Source: Methanothrix sp.
Lineage (GTDB): Archaea; Halobacteriota; Methanosarcinia; Methanotrichales; Methanotrichaceae
Length of the DNA stretch: 34,687 bases
NCBI GenBank assembly: GCA_026394555.1
Contig: JAPKXZ010000052.1
Location: 165,376-200,062, forward strand
Reading direction: 5' to 3'
A program made the translations under genes and the position numbers. This document shows positions 21,661 through 29,117 of this stretch, in pieces. Under the pieces are notes generated by a model, which was given only the letters and a program-made list of their open reading frames with translations, did not search any database and was not told where the DNA came from. Each line of letters opens with the position of its first letter. The stretch's first letter is position 1.

Positions 21661-23175
21661 ATGGCAAACGGTGATTTAGACCTGGAATTAAGCTCCGCCT
21701 TTGACGGAATTTATGACACACAAAACGGAATTGCCGTCTTCAAGATGCTGATAGACGGTAACTGGCGAAGTAGCGAGAGAGGAGAGCTGCTGGACGTTCA
21801 TACTCCAATCGACGGCAGCATCGTGGCAAAGGCCCAGATGGCAACTGTAAGCGATGTCGTTTCAGCAACGAAGGCGGCCAAAGAGAACAGGGGAATCAAT
21901 GAACTGCCTGGCAGGGAACGCATCGAGATCTTTGAACGCACCGTAGCCCTGATGGAAAAGCACCGGGACGAGTTCGTGCGTGTGCTTCAGATTGAGGCCG
22001 GCAAGACAAAAAGCGATGCAAAAGGAGAGTTTGATGCTGCCGTGCAGAGGCTACGACTCTCTAGGCAAGAGGCCGAGCGGTTTTGGGGAGAGGTAATCCC
22101 AGGGGAATGGAACTACAGCACCAAAGAGAAGATGGCCGTTATAATCCGCGAGCCGGTGGGCGTGGTGGCTGCCATTATTCCCTTCAACTATCCCCTATTC
22201 ATTGCCGCCGCCAAGATCGTGCCTGCCCTTCTGGCCGGAAACTCGGTGGTTATAAAGCCCTCCAGCAGCAATCCCATATCCGCCATCCTGCTGACCAGAG
22301 TTCTGGAGAACGCTGGAGTGCCCAAAGGAAGCATGAACCTGATAACGGGCAGGGGAGAAGAGAGCGGAGACGCGTTGGTAAAGAGCGAGAATGTGGATAT
22401 GATCAACTTTACGGGCAGCACTCCCGTGGGAAAAAGGATCTCTCAAATGGCGGTTATGAAGAGGCTTCACCTGGAGCTGGGAGGAAAGGCCTACGCCCTG
22501 GTCCTAGAGGATGCAGATCTGGATCTGGCTGCCGCCAAATGCGTCCATGGATCGTTAAAGTTTGCAGGGCAGAGGTGCGATGCCGTAAGCGCCATCCTGG
22601 CCACAGAGCCAATAGCTGAAACCTTAAGCGTCAAGATAGTTACGGAGGTTGACAAATGGAAACTGGGCGATCCCAGGGACCCATCGGTCACCATCGGTCC
22701 AGTCATTAGCCTTCGGGCTGCAGCCAGCATAAATGACCTGGTCAAGGATGCCGTAACAAATGGAGCCCAGCTATTGAGGGGTGGCAAATTCCAGAGCACA
22801 TACTTTGAGCCCACGGTACTTGACTATGTTCCCCCGCATGCAAAAATTGCCCGAGAAGAGGTCTTTGGGCCAGTGATCAGCATTATCCGCTGCAAGGACG
22901 AGCAAGAGGCTCTGAATTTTGCCCGACAATCTAATTTCGGCCTGGAGTCATGCGTCTTTACCAGGGACTTCTCCCGCATGTGGCGCGTGGCCAGGGCCCT
23001 GGAATGCGGCGAGGTTACCATCAACGATTATCCATCCCATGGCGTGGGCTATTTCCCATTCGGTGGAATAAAACAATCCGGACTGGGGCGAGAGGGCATC
23101 GGTTACAGCATCGAGGAGATGACCAACCTCAAGACCATCGTCTTCAATTTAGCGCCTGGCAAAAGAGAAATATAG
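21661..23175 (+). CDS. GapN-type aldehyde dehydrogenase (non-phosphorylating glyceraldehyde-3-phosphate dehydrogenase-like)
   Basis: At 504 residues this is a full aldehyde dehydrogenase. Catalytic residues are all visible: Asn176 in PFNYPLF, Lys199 in VIKPSSS, the Gly motif FTGSTPVG, Glu272 in LELGGKAYAL and nucleophile Cys306 in FAGQRCDAVS. Several stretches (IPGEWNYSTKE, YFPFGGIKQSGLGREGIGYS and a final TIVFN) agree closely with crenarchaeal GapN, which oxidises glyceraldehyde-3-phosphate directly to 3-phosphoglycerate with NAD(P)+. The related lactaldehyde dehydrogenase of coenzyme F420 synthesis (CofA) is the main alternative. ATG 21661 is preferred over a TTG 9 bases upstream. The gene stands alone and converges on the rhodanese gene with a one-base gap. 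It ends in TAG. Confidence 0.85.
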   Translation: MANGDLDLELSSAFDGIYDTQNGIAVFKMLIDGNWRSSERGELLDVHTPIDGSIVAKAQMATVSDVVSATKAAKENRGINELPGRERIEIFERTVALMEKHRDEFVRVLQIEAGKTKSDAKGEFDAAVQRLRLSRQEAERFWGEVIPGEWNYSTKEKMAVIIREPVGVVAAIIPFNYPLFIAAAKIVPALLAGNSVVIKPSSSNPISAILLTRVLENAGVPKGSMNLITGRGEESGDALVKSENVDMINFTGSTPVGKRISQMAVMKRLHLELGGKAYALVLEDADLDLAAAKCVHGSLKFAGQRCDAVSAILATEPIAETLSVKIVTEVDKWKLGDPRDPSVTIGPVISLRAAASINDLVKDAVTNGAQLLRGGKFQSTYFEPTVLDYVPPHAKIAREEVFGPVISIIRCKDEQEALNFARQSNFGLESCVFTRDFSRMWRVARALECGEVTINDYPSHGVGYFPFGGIKQSGLGREGIGYSIEEMTNLKTIVFNLAPGKREI

Positions 23176-23176
23176 A

Positions 23177-23851
23177 TTATCTTTTAAGGGGGCATGTCCT
23201 CGATCTCCAGCCGGCCATGCCTCCTAAAATGACGGCCAGTCTCTTCCAGCCCCGCGCCTTTAGAAAGCTTGCCGCCACCATGGACCGCATGCCGCTGCCG
23301 CAGAAGACGTATACTTCCCGATCTTTAGGCACCTCGTCCAAACTCTTTGCGATAGCAGTAATGGGAATATGCTGTGCTTTGTCGATTCTGCCGTCTCTTA
23401 AAAGCTCGCTCTCCGATCTGACATCCAAAATCCAAGAAGGCTCACCCTCATCCAGCAAGCGGCAGAGCCCCTGCACGGTAAGCATTCTGATGGCAGCCGA
23501 CTCCAGTCCGGACATATGCCAGCTCAGCATGCCTCCCGCCAAAAATCCGGCGATGTCATCGAACCCCAGGCGCAGGAGAATGACAGCTATGTTCTCGACA
23601 AAATTGCCCTCGCCAACGAGAAGAATGGGCCGGTCGTAGCTAAGAAACCAACCGGCAAAACTGGCTAAACCCTCCTGCCAGATGGATTGGGAACAGGGAA
23701 CGTGAGCGGCCCCGAAGGCCAGCTCCTGGCGCGTGTCCAGGATCTGCGCATTCTGCTTCTCGGAAAGGGCTAAAAAGCTCTTGGCATCCAGGGGCTGGGG
23801 GGAGGGCAGGGCTCCCAGAATCGGCCTGCCTTCCAGATTCACCTTTTCCAT
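23177..23851 (-). CDS. Tandem rhodanese-domain protein (second half of an MBL-rhodanese fusion cut by TAG)
   Basis: The 224-residue product holds two rhodanese-like domains. The first (AQILDTRQELAFGAAHVP to GGMLSWHMSG, about residues 35-115) lacks the active-site Cys: its loop reads LLVGEGNFV. The second (WILDVRSESELLRDGRI to LGGMAGWRS, about 139-218) has a good active-site loop VFCGSGMRSM. Rhodaneses transfer sulfane sulfur. The frame is continuous upstream with the MBL-fold gene: between them lie only TAG 23879-23881 and PDRPPYFRR before this ATG, so the ancestral protein was probably a single MBL-rhodanese-rhodanese chain as in other prokaryotes. This part could still be translated on its own from ATG 23851, but no good ribosome binding site is seen. 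Confidence 0.85.
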   Translation of the reverse strand: MEKVNLEGRPILGALPSPQPLDAKSFLALSEKQNAQILDTRQELAFGAAHVPCSQSIWQEGLASFAGWFLSYDRPILLVGEGNFVENIAVILLRLGFDDIAGFLAGGMLSWHMSGLESAAIRMLTVQGLCRLLDEGEPSWILDVRSESELLRDGRIDKAQHIPITAIAKSLDEVPKDREVYVFCGSGMRSMVAASFLKARGWKRLAVILGGMAGWRSRTCPLKR

Positions 23852-23878
23852 GCGGCGGAAATAGGGAGGCCTATCCGG

Positions 23879-24544
23879 CTAGCTCTTTAACATTGAGGCC
23901 ACGAACTGCTCTTGGCTCTCCTGCAGCCTGGCATTGTGCTTTTTCTCTAGACCAATGGTAGTCCAGAGGCGCTCGGCAATTAGCTCGCCGCAGACCGAGC
24001 CGGACCCATGCGCCGGGCAGAGGATGACCTCGTCGCCCAGCGGCAGCAACCGCTTGAAGAGGCTCTCGTAAAGCAGTCCGGCGTTTTCCGCAGCCAAATC
24101 TTTGCCCATCAGATCGATTCGGCCCACCTCTCCGGCAAAGAGGGTGTCCCCGCAAAAGAGCATCCAGGGAATGCCGGACGGATCGCGTAGCAGGTAACTC
24201 ATGCTTCCCGGAGTGTGGCCGGGCGTGGCAATGGCCTCGACCTCCAGGCGGCCCACTCTCCATCTCTGGCCGGAGGCGGCAGGCTGTCCGTACTGGTAGT
24301 CCCATTGACCGTCGGCATGCCAGACCTGTGCCTCCGTTCGTCCGGCCAGCTCCATTGATCCTACAAAGAAATCCTCATTCCTGTGCGTCTCCAGGACGTA
24401 GGCAATCCTCATTCCCGCCCCGCTGGCCATTTTTATATAGTCGTCAACGTCTCTTCTGGGATCAATTACCAGAGCCTGGTTCTTGTCGCCTACCAGGTAG
24501 GAGTAATGAGCAAGGCCTGCCGAGACAATCCTTTCCAAGAGCAT
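23879..24544 (-). CDS. Metallo-beta-lactamase-fold protein, persulfide dioxygenase-like (ETHE1/CstB type)
   Basis: The 221-residue MBL-fold domain begins MLLERIVSAGLAHYSYLVGD and has the family signatures ATPGHTPGSMSYLL (about 106-119), FCGDTLFAGEVGRIDL (about 129-144) and CPAHGSGSVCGELI. In ETHE1 and CstB proteins this fold oxidises glutathione or CoA persulfide using one iron. The first metal motif departs from HxHxDH: it reads ETHRNEDFFVG, so two of its ligands are Asn and Phe; a related sub-family with HRNED exists, so this may be ancestral and not decay. The chain ends SMLKS at TAG 23879-23881, after which the same frame continues into two rhodanese domains. It lies in a minus-strand run with TspO and HPPD-like genes. 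Confidence 0.85.
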   Translation of the reverse strand: MLLERIVSAGLAHYSYLVGDKNQALVIDPRRDVDDYIKMASGAGMRIAYVLETHRNEDFFVGSMELAGRTEAQVWHADGQWDYQYGQPAASGQRWRVGRLEVEAIATPGHTPGSMSYLLRDPSGIPWMLFCGDTLFAGEVGRIDLMGKDLAAENAGLLYESLFKRLLPLGDEVILCPAHGSGSVCGELIAERLWTTIGLEKKHNARLQESQEQFVASMLKS

Positions 24545-24558
24545 TTATTACACCCCTA

Positions 24559-25239
24559 TTAACGAGATCTGTGATTGCATTTTTTGCAATTAAAGACATC
24601 ATCTGCACTGAGGAGCACCGGTTTTGGAGGATAAATATCATAACTTCCGCCGCAGCAATTGAGCCAGCCGTCTTTAAAGCTATTTCTAGAGTAGCTGTTG
24701 TTAATGGCAAATTTTTTGGATATATGATATGTGCCAATGTATTCCTCTTCGATCTCTATGGCCGGATTTTTCCAGGCATGGCCATCGCTTCCTGAAAGCA
24801 CACCGATATGGACCTTGCCATTCGTAACGGTTTCATCGATCTGCATCTTTGTTGTGGCAAAGTTTATGTTCTCGTATTCGCCCCGCATGCTACGCGAAGT
24901 GGCCGCATATTCCGTTCTCCCGGAAACTTCATCTGCAAAGCCTACCTCGTGGCTCATTGACGTGGCGGAATTGGCATTAGAAAGCTCTGTTCGGCTGCCG
25001 ATTTTAGAGCCAACGGCAATAGGATGAGATGAATAGTAGCCGCTTCCTACAGAAAGGTCCACGGGAGCGCCGGAGATTATGTTTTGGCCTGTAAAAGAGA
25101 TAGATGAATTATTGTAAGATGAATTGCCCGTGATGGAATCTTCAGAAACGGAATCCTCAGAAAACGCGATAGCGACAGTTGTCGCCGCAAGCATGAACAT
25201 GACTGATGATAATAATAACACAATAATTCTATTATGCAT
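24559..25239 (-). CDS. Secreted protein of unknown function with a C-terminal Cys cluster
   Basis: From ATG 25239 the 226-residue protein has a signal peptide (RIIVLLLSSVMFMLAATTVA). The mature part is rich in Ser, Asn, Tyr and Gly, with NSSYNNSSISFTGQN near the start and many possible N-glycosylation sites, and contains no Cys until the C-terminus, where CCGGSYDIYPPKP and DVFNCKKCNH provide four Cys in pairs that could bind a metal or form disulfides. I recognise no domain. An upstream start at 25347 would overlap the TspO gene and add 36 residues before the signal, so the later ATG is preferred. Probably exported by Sec to the cell envelope. Confidence 0.7.
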   Translation of the reverse strand: MHNRIIVLLLSSVMFMLAATTVAIAFSEDSVSEDSITGNSSYNNSSISFTGQNIISGAPVDLSVGSGYYSSHPIAVGSKIGSRTELSNANSATSMSHEVGFADEVSGRTEYAATSRSMRGEYENINFATTKMQIDETVTNGKVHIGVLSGSDGHAWKNPAIEIEEEYIGTYHISKKFAINNSYSRNSFKDGWLNCCGGSYDIYPPKPVLLSADDVFNCKKCNHRSR

Positions 25240-25303
25240 GGTTGTAAGCACCGTTTTAGTATCGAATGCTGTGCTTATATTTGAATCGGTCGGAGCAAAG
25301 CTT

Positions 25304-25792
25304 TCAGGTATTGAGCCTCCAGATGGTGTAATTGAGAAAAGCTGCAAAGCTCACCCAGAGAATATAAGGAACGAGAAGCAGGGCCGCATCTTTGCTGATG
25401 GACCAAAACCGAATGATATTTTGCAGTATGAGAAGCCAGAGGACCACAATTACTATGACTGCGACCAGGGGAGACTGCAAACCAAAAAAGGCATAGGACC
25501 AGAGCATATTGACCAGGAGCTGGGCTGCAAATACGCCTAAGGCAATTTTGACGTTCCTGCTGCTTATCCCCTTTCGCCAGATCAAAAAAAGAGACAGGCC
25601 CATGAGGGCAAAGATAGCGATCCAGACGGCAGAGATGATCAATCCTGGCGGCGCAAACCAGGGCTTAACAAGGGTCGGATACCAGGTAGTAACTGAGCTT
25701 GCCGTAAATACCGAGCCGATGACTCCGGCGCTCTGGCATATAGCTATGCATAAGATGAGCCTGGCAAGCTCTCTCAACGTAATGGAATTCAT
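25304..25792 (-). CDS. TspO/MBR family membrane protein
   Basis: The 162-residue protein has five hydrophobic helices and the TspO marks: WYPTLVKPWFAPPG after helix I, VWIAIFALMGLSLFLIW, the fourth-helix region LVNMLWSYAFFGLQSP and a final LNYTIWRLN. TspO (tryptophan-rich sensory protein, peripheral benzodiazepine receptor homologue) binds porphyrins and influences tetrapyrrole or stress responses. A TTG at 25822 would add 10 residues; ATG 25792 gives the usual family length. It lies 84 bases downstream of the HPPD-like gene on the same strand and may be part of its transcript. Confidence 0.92.
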   Translation of the reverse strand: MNSITLRELARLILCIAICQSAGVIGSVFTASSVTTWYPTLVKPWFAPPGLIISAVWIAIFALMGLSLFLIWRKGISSRNVKIALGVFAAQLLVNMLWSYAFFGLQSPLVAVIVIVVLWLLILQNIIRFWSISKDAALLLVPYILWVSFAAFLNYTIWRLNT

Positions 25793-25876
25793 CAGCCAAC
25801 CCTTGCCTTTTTTGCGCTGCAAATTTTTAGAAGGCTTTGCTATCCATAAGCATCTCTTGGATATATTTATTTCTGT

Positions 25877-26911
25877 TCACTGCTTCGCCGTGGCGGCCGT
25901 TAGGCTGGTCACATTTGATTTGGTGAAGAAGCCGTCAAAATCGCCATATCGATGAATATACTCTAAAACCAGGAGAGTATTTTTAGAAGGCTGGCTGAAG
26001 ATCTGCTTCAGCCCTTCCTCAGGAGAGCCTACCAAATAGAGGAGGAATTTCATTCCATCTTTTCCCAGAGCCTCTACCGTCGCAACAATCTCTTCCGTCT
26101 GGAAGGCAATGTGATGGACGCGAGGGCCGAAGTTGCTGATAAACTTCTCTGTGGGCCCGGAGGCTTCCTGGCTGACAAATGGAGTAATACCGGAGGTGAA
26201 GACCATAGCAAAGTCCGAAGAGGAGAGGCGGGCTACGCTGGTGATGGAATTGAGGCTTTTCACGTAAATGGCGAAATCAAAATTGTAGTTGGTGAGCCGC
26301 ATGAACTCCAGTATGGCAGGATCACGATCCTGAGCCCTGACCCGGGTAGCGGCGTGGTCCAGCCAGCGAATACTGCCGAGATGAGTGGATGTGGGCATAT
26401 TCGCGTCAATACGTTGGCTCTCAGGAGAGGAATAGATGCCCCTCTCGCCCTTCCATTCGATGAATCCCAGAGAGTTCCCGGTGAACTTGGAAGGCATTGT
26501 CTGGACAAAATAGTAGTTGCCAAAATCAAGTATTCCGCTCTGGAATTTTACGTTTGCCTGGGCTTGCAGGCATACATACCTCTCGATATCATTGGTCTCA
26601 AAGACAAAGGTCTCCAGACGGGTGTTTGGCAAATCACGTGTCTGGGGGGCGACATTGACCTCCGAGAAAGGATTGCCGCCCTTAAGCCGGGAGCGAATGA
26701 GGAAATCTGCCGAACGAAACTTAGCAGAGCCTGGGACTTTGAGAACAAAGGTTTTATGGGTTGTATCTATAAATGCCTCCTGAAACTGAAGGCCGCTATA
26801 TCTGATGAGCTCCTCGACGGCTGCTTTTTGCAGATGTGGCTCGGTGTTGATGATTACTGCCTGAAGGCCGCCCACTAGATCCTCCCGCCCAAAGAGCCTT
26901 CGCTCTTCCAT
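25877..26911 (-). CDS. HPPD-like VOC-superfamily dioxygenase (4-hydroxyphenylpyruvate dioxygenase family)
   Basis: The 344-residue protein has the double vicinal-oxygen-chelate layout of 4-hydroxyphenylpyruvate dioxygenase. The C-terminal half keeps the Fe(II) triad: His186 in RWLDHAATRV, His267 in VHHIAFQTEEI and Glu317 in LVLEYIHRYGDFDGFF, the last segment resembling the EIIQR...GFG...N ending of HPPD. The enzyme class needs O2, which is unexpected in a strict anaerobe, so the substrate or even the reaction may differ. I choose ATG 26911 because AAAAGGAG lies 11 bases before it; upstream ATGs at 26956 and 26962 overlap the end of the cupin gene. It follows the cupin gene by 28 bases, and the two are very likely one operon. 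It might protect against oxygen or remodel an aromatic cofactor; neither is shown. Confidence 0.75.
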   Translation of the reverse strand: MEERRLFGREDLVGGLQAVIINTEPHLQKAAVEELIRYSGLQFQEAFIDTTHKTFVLKVPGSAKFRSADFLIRSRLKGGNPFSEVNVAPQTRDLPNTRLETFVFETNDIERYVCLQAQANVKFQSGILDFGNYYFVQTMPSKFTGNSLGFIEWKGERGIYSSPESQRIDANMPTSTHLGSIRWLDHAATRVRAQDRDPAILEFMRLTNYNFDFAIYVKSLNSITSVARLSSSDFAMVFTSGITPFVSQEASGPTEKFISNFGPRVHHIAFQTEEIVATVEALGKDGMKFLLYLVGSPEEGLKQIFSQPSKNTLLVLEYIHRYGDFDGFFTKSNVTSLTAATAKQ

Positions 26912-26939
26912 GATGTGGTCCGCTCCTTTTCTCAAAATT

Positions 26940-27353
26940 TCATCGCTGTTTTGCATATCCATTTTTCTCTGCCTTCCCCATTGTTTCATTCTCTTTAACC
27001 ACTTCATCTTCCGCCCGCCAAGAGGGGCTAACTATGCAAATAAATTTTAGAATAATGTCACCAGTATTTAGGATATGTTGCCAGGAGCCAGGCAAGATTA
27101 TGACGGCCTGGCCGGCTTGAACCTGGGCCTTCTCGGAATCGATGTGCATCTCGCCCTCTCCCTCCTGGATAAAGTAGACCTCGGTGGAGGTTTTCAGCTG
27201 ATGAGGGAGAGATGCCTTGCCGGGCGGCAGCACAGCGTAGGCGATGCTGTAGGGAAGGTCCAGCCCCTCTTGGCCTGGATGAAGAAGCTCGCAGAGATAG
27301 GTATTATCTGCCGCCTGAAAGTATCTGCAATTTGCCAAATCTTTTATGATCAT
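26940..27353 (-). CDS. Cupin-domain protein
   Basis: This 137-residue single-domain cupin has the two family motifs: motif 1 around LPHQLKTSTEVYFIQEGEGEM (His51, Glu58) and motif 2 around VIILPGSWQHILNTGD with His93. The usual second His of motif 1 is Gln52, so metal binding may rest on His51, Glu58 and His93. The C-terminal tail (DEVVKENETMGKAEKNG) is charged and disordered. No ribosome binding site precedes ATG 27353. It is the first gene of the pair with the HPPD-like dioxygenase; many cupins are dioxygenases or isomerases or store metal, so a role in the same reaction is possible. Confidence 0.85.
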   Translation of the reverse strand: MIIKDLANCRYFQAADNTYLCELLHPGQEGLDLPYSIAYAVLPPGKASLPHQLKTSTEVYFIQEGEGEMHIDSEKAQVQAGQAVIILPGSWQHILNTGDIILKFICIVSPSWRAEDEVVKENETMGKAEKNGYAKQR

Positions 27354-27465
27354 TTATCTACAACCATGCTTTGCTCTTTGCTCAATTGCACTCTACTTGT
27401 CGTTACTACTACCACTACTACTACTACAAGAAGATTTTTGCGATTTTTGCATGAGCATCTTCGAC

Positions 27466-27861
27466 TCATATAGAATCCGCAGAATAGATGACCAGATTAT
27501 TCCCATGCGAGAGAATTGATGAGACGATCCAATTCACCAGATCAGGCATCATGGAGATTAAGCTAACCAGGTGAGAGGAGAGGGGATATTCATCTCCCTC
27601 ACATGAGTGTGTCTTCCAATCGTGCAGCTCCAAGATAGCATCATTGATGCCGTCTTCAAAGACCGAATAGAGGTTTCCATTCTCAGCTAGAGAAAAGCCG
27701 TCGATGATGTGCGCCTGAATATTCTCACCTCTAGAGTCGCAGGTTCGAATGCATAGAGAGGCCCGGCTGTCTGCCCGCAGGATGAAGAAGTACCTTCCCG
27801 GGTGCAAAAGGAGGTCACCGTGCAGATCTCTTCTGCGAACCTCGATTCCAATGCGTATCAT
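27466..27861 (-). CDS. Hypothetical protein
   Basis: From ATG 27861 the protein has 131 residues, beginning MIRIGIEVRRRDLHGDLLLH and including LRADSRASLCIRTCDSRGEN, LELHDWKTHSCEGDEYPLSS and a C-terminal IVSSILSHGNNLVI. I recognise no family; the first half looks like a beta-rich fold. GGGTGAGT lies directly before this ATG, while an upstream ATG at 27891 would add 10 residues. It is divergent from the QueE gene, with A+T-rich promoter DNA between. It is probably cytoplasmic. Confidence 0.6.
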   Translation of the reverse strand: MIRIGIEVRRRDLHGDLLLHPGRYFFILRADSRASLCIRTCDSRGENIQAHIIDGFSLAENGNLYSVFEDGINDAILELHDWKTHSCEGDEYPLSSHLVSLISMMPDLVNWIVSSILSHGNNLVIYSADSI

Positions 27862-27994
27862 ACTCACCCTACCCAAACCCAGTTCATGCAAATTATTTAA
27901 CTATAATCTTAAATAGTTGCCATTTATGATTTATATATTTTCTGGTCCGAGGTTAGGAGAGCATTTATCTTTGTTGCAGAGAGAAAGAAGCCAA

Positions 27995-28594
27995 ATGCGC
28001 CTGATAGAGATATTTTATTCCATACAGGGCGAGGGCCCGGCCATGGGAAGGCCGGCCACCTTCGTTCGGCTGGCCGGCTGCAACCTAACTTGTGAGGGAT
28101 GCGACACAGACGATAAGCCCGCCCTGGAATTATCCGTTCCTGATGTGCTGGGAAGCCTTCAAGGCAATAGAGTAGTCATCACGGGAGGAGAGCCCACCCT
28201 GCAGATGGAACCGCTGTCGGAATTGATATCCCTGCTAAAGACCCAGGAAAAAGAGATTCACATTGAGAGCAATGGCACCAACCTCATTCCCGAAGAGATC
28301 CTGGAAAAGATTAATTGCGCGGTTGTCAGCCCCAAGCGCGGATCAGATTTCCATCTCGACTTTTGGGCCGGCAAAAAGAATGTCCACCTCAAATTTGTAT
28401 TGGGCAAAGCTCCCTGGTGCTGGACCTCTGCACTCTTAGAAGATCTTGTCCCTTCCCTGGTAAAGGAGAGGGTCTGGATTATGGCCTACGGCACAGACCA
28501 GGATATGCCCGGAGCGCGAGTGGCCTGGGATCTGGCACTGCATTTGGGCGTCAACTACTCTGACCGGCTGCATATCCGGTTGAAGAGAAGATAG
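27995..28594 (+). CDS. queE: 7-carboxy-7-deazaguanine synthase (QueE), radical SAM
   Basis: The 199-residue protein matches QueE: the start MRLIEIFYSIQGEGPAMGRP, the [4Fe-4S]-binding Cys29-x3-Cys33-x2-Cys36 in GCNLTCEGCD, and the SAM motif TGGEPTLQ (about residues 63-70). QueE rearranges 6-carboxytetrahydropterin to 7-carboxy-7-deazaguanine, the first deazapurine of archaeosine (archaea) and queuosine (bacteria) synthesis. It is somewhat shorter than bacterial QueE, as archaeal members often are. An ORF extends upstream to 27917, but the conserved start and a TATA-like CATTTATC at about 27962 indicate ATG 27995 with a nearly leaderless transcript. No other archaeosine genes lie in this window. 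Confidence 0.92.
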   Translation: MRLIEIFYSIQGEGPAMGRPATFVRLAGCNLTCEGCDTDDKPALELSVPDVLGSLQGNRVVITGGEPTLQMEPLSELISLLKTQEKEIHIESNGTNLIPEEILEKINCAVVSPKRGSDFHLDFWAGKKNVHLKFVLGKAPWCWTSALLEDLVPSLVKERVWIMAYGTDQDMPGARVAWDLALHLGVNYSDRLHIRLKRR

Positions 28595-28690
28595 ATTTGT
28601 CCTCAGCCACGAATGCTCTCTACTACATCTATGGAACGCATTAAGCTCCTGTTTTTCAGTCTCATCATTGCCGCAATAATAGCCACATCT

Positions 28691-28906
28691 CTAAATTTTG
28701 ATCTCTTCCTCTATCATGAACATCTCCGGCCACCTTCCCCATTTTGCAGAGCTTCTATGTTCCATGATCCGGCTCTTCTCCTCAGGCCGGCACTTCTCTT
28801 TAAGCCTTCTGATAATCATATCCTCTACATCGCAACGGCGTGTGTGGAAAACCTCTGCCAGGATCTGTTTTGCCGCCTCCAGTTGCAGAGCCCGGGCATC
28901 GGCCAT
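28691..28906 (-). CDS. Small hypothetical charged protein
   Basis: From ATG 28906 the protein has 71 residues beginning MADARALQLEAAKQILAEVF and ending MFMIEEEIKI; a start at 28963 would add 19 basic residues. It is helical and strongly charged, with two Cys. The composition is coding-like, and the frame overlaps no other gene. It is convergent with QueE, ending 97 bases after the QueE stop. I recognise no family. The rest of 28595-29117 holds no other gene that I can support. Confidence 0.5.
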   Translation of the reverse strand: MADARALQLEAAKQILAEVFHTRRCDVEDMIIRRLKEKCRPEEKSRIMEHRSSAKWGRWPEMFMIEEEIKI

Positions 28907-29117
28907 ATTTGATTTTATCAGATGCTTTCGTGGTGTTCTTATGCGCAGAGGAACTATTGCCATAGCAGGCTAGTAGTACGTGTAAGAATAAGTAGTTTTC
29001 CTGGAAAAAGATTGCATAAAACATTATTTACAATCACAAAAGTATGAATAACATACAATATTCATATCGTCTTTGCCGCAAGGTTTTCATACACCAAGCT
29101 TCGCAAATAGATAAATT

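Noticed and set aside
27395-27432. CTA/ACT trinucleotide run between the cupin and hypothetical genes
   Set aside because: Short low-complexity intergenic sequence with no evident function.
28613-28912. 99-residue plus-strand ORF after QueE
   Set aside because: It is antisense to the more coding-like minus-strand small gene at 28691-28906.
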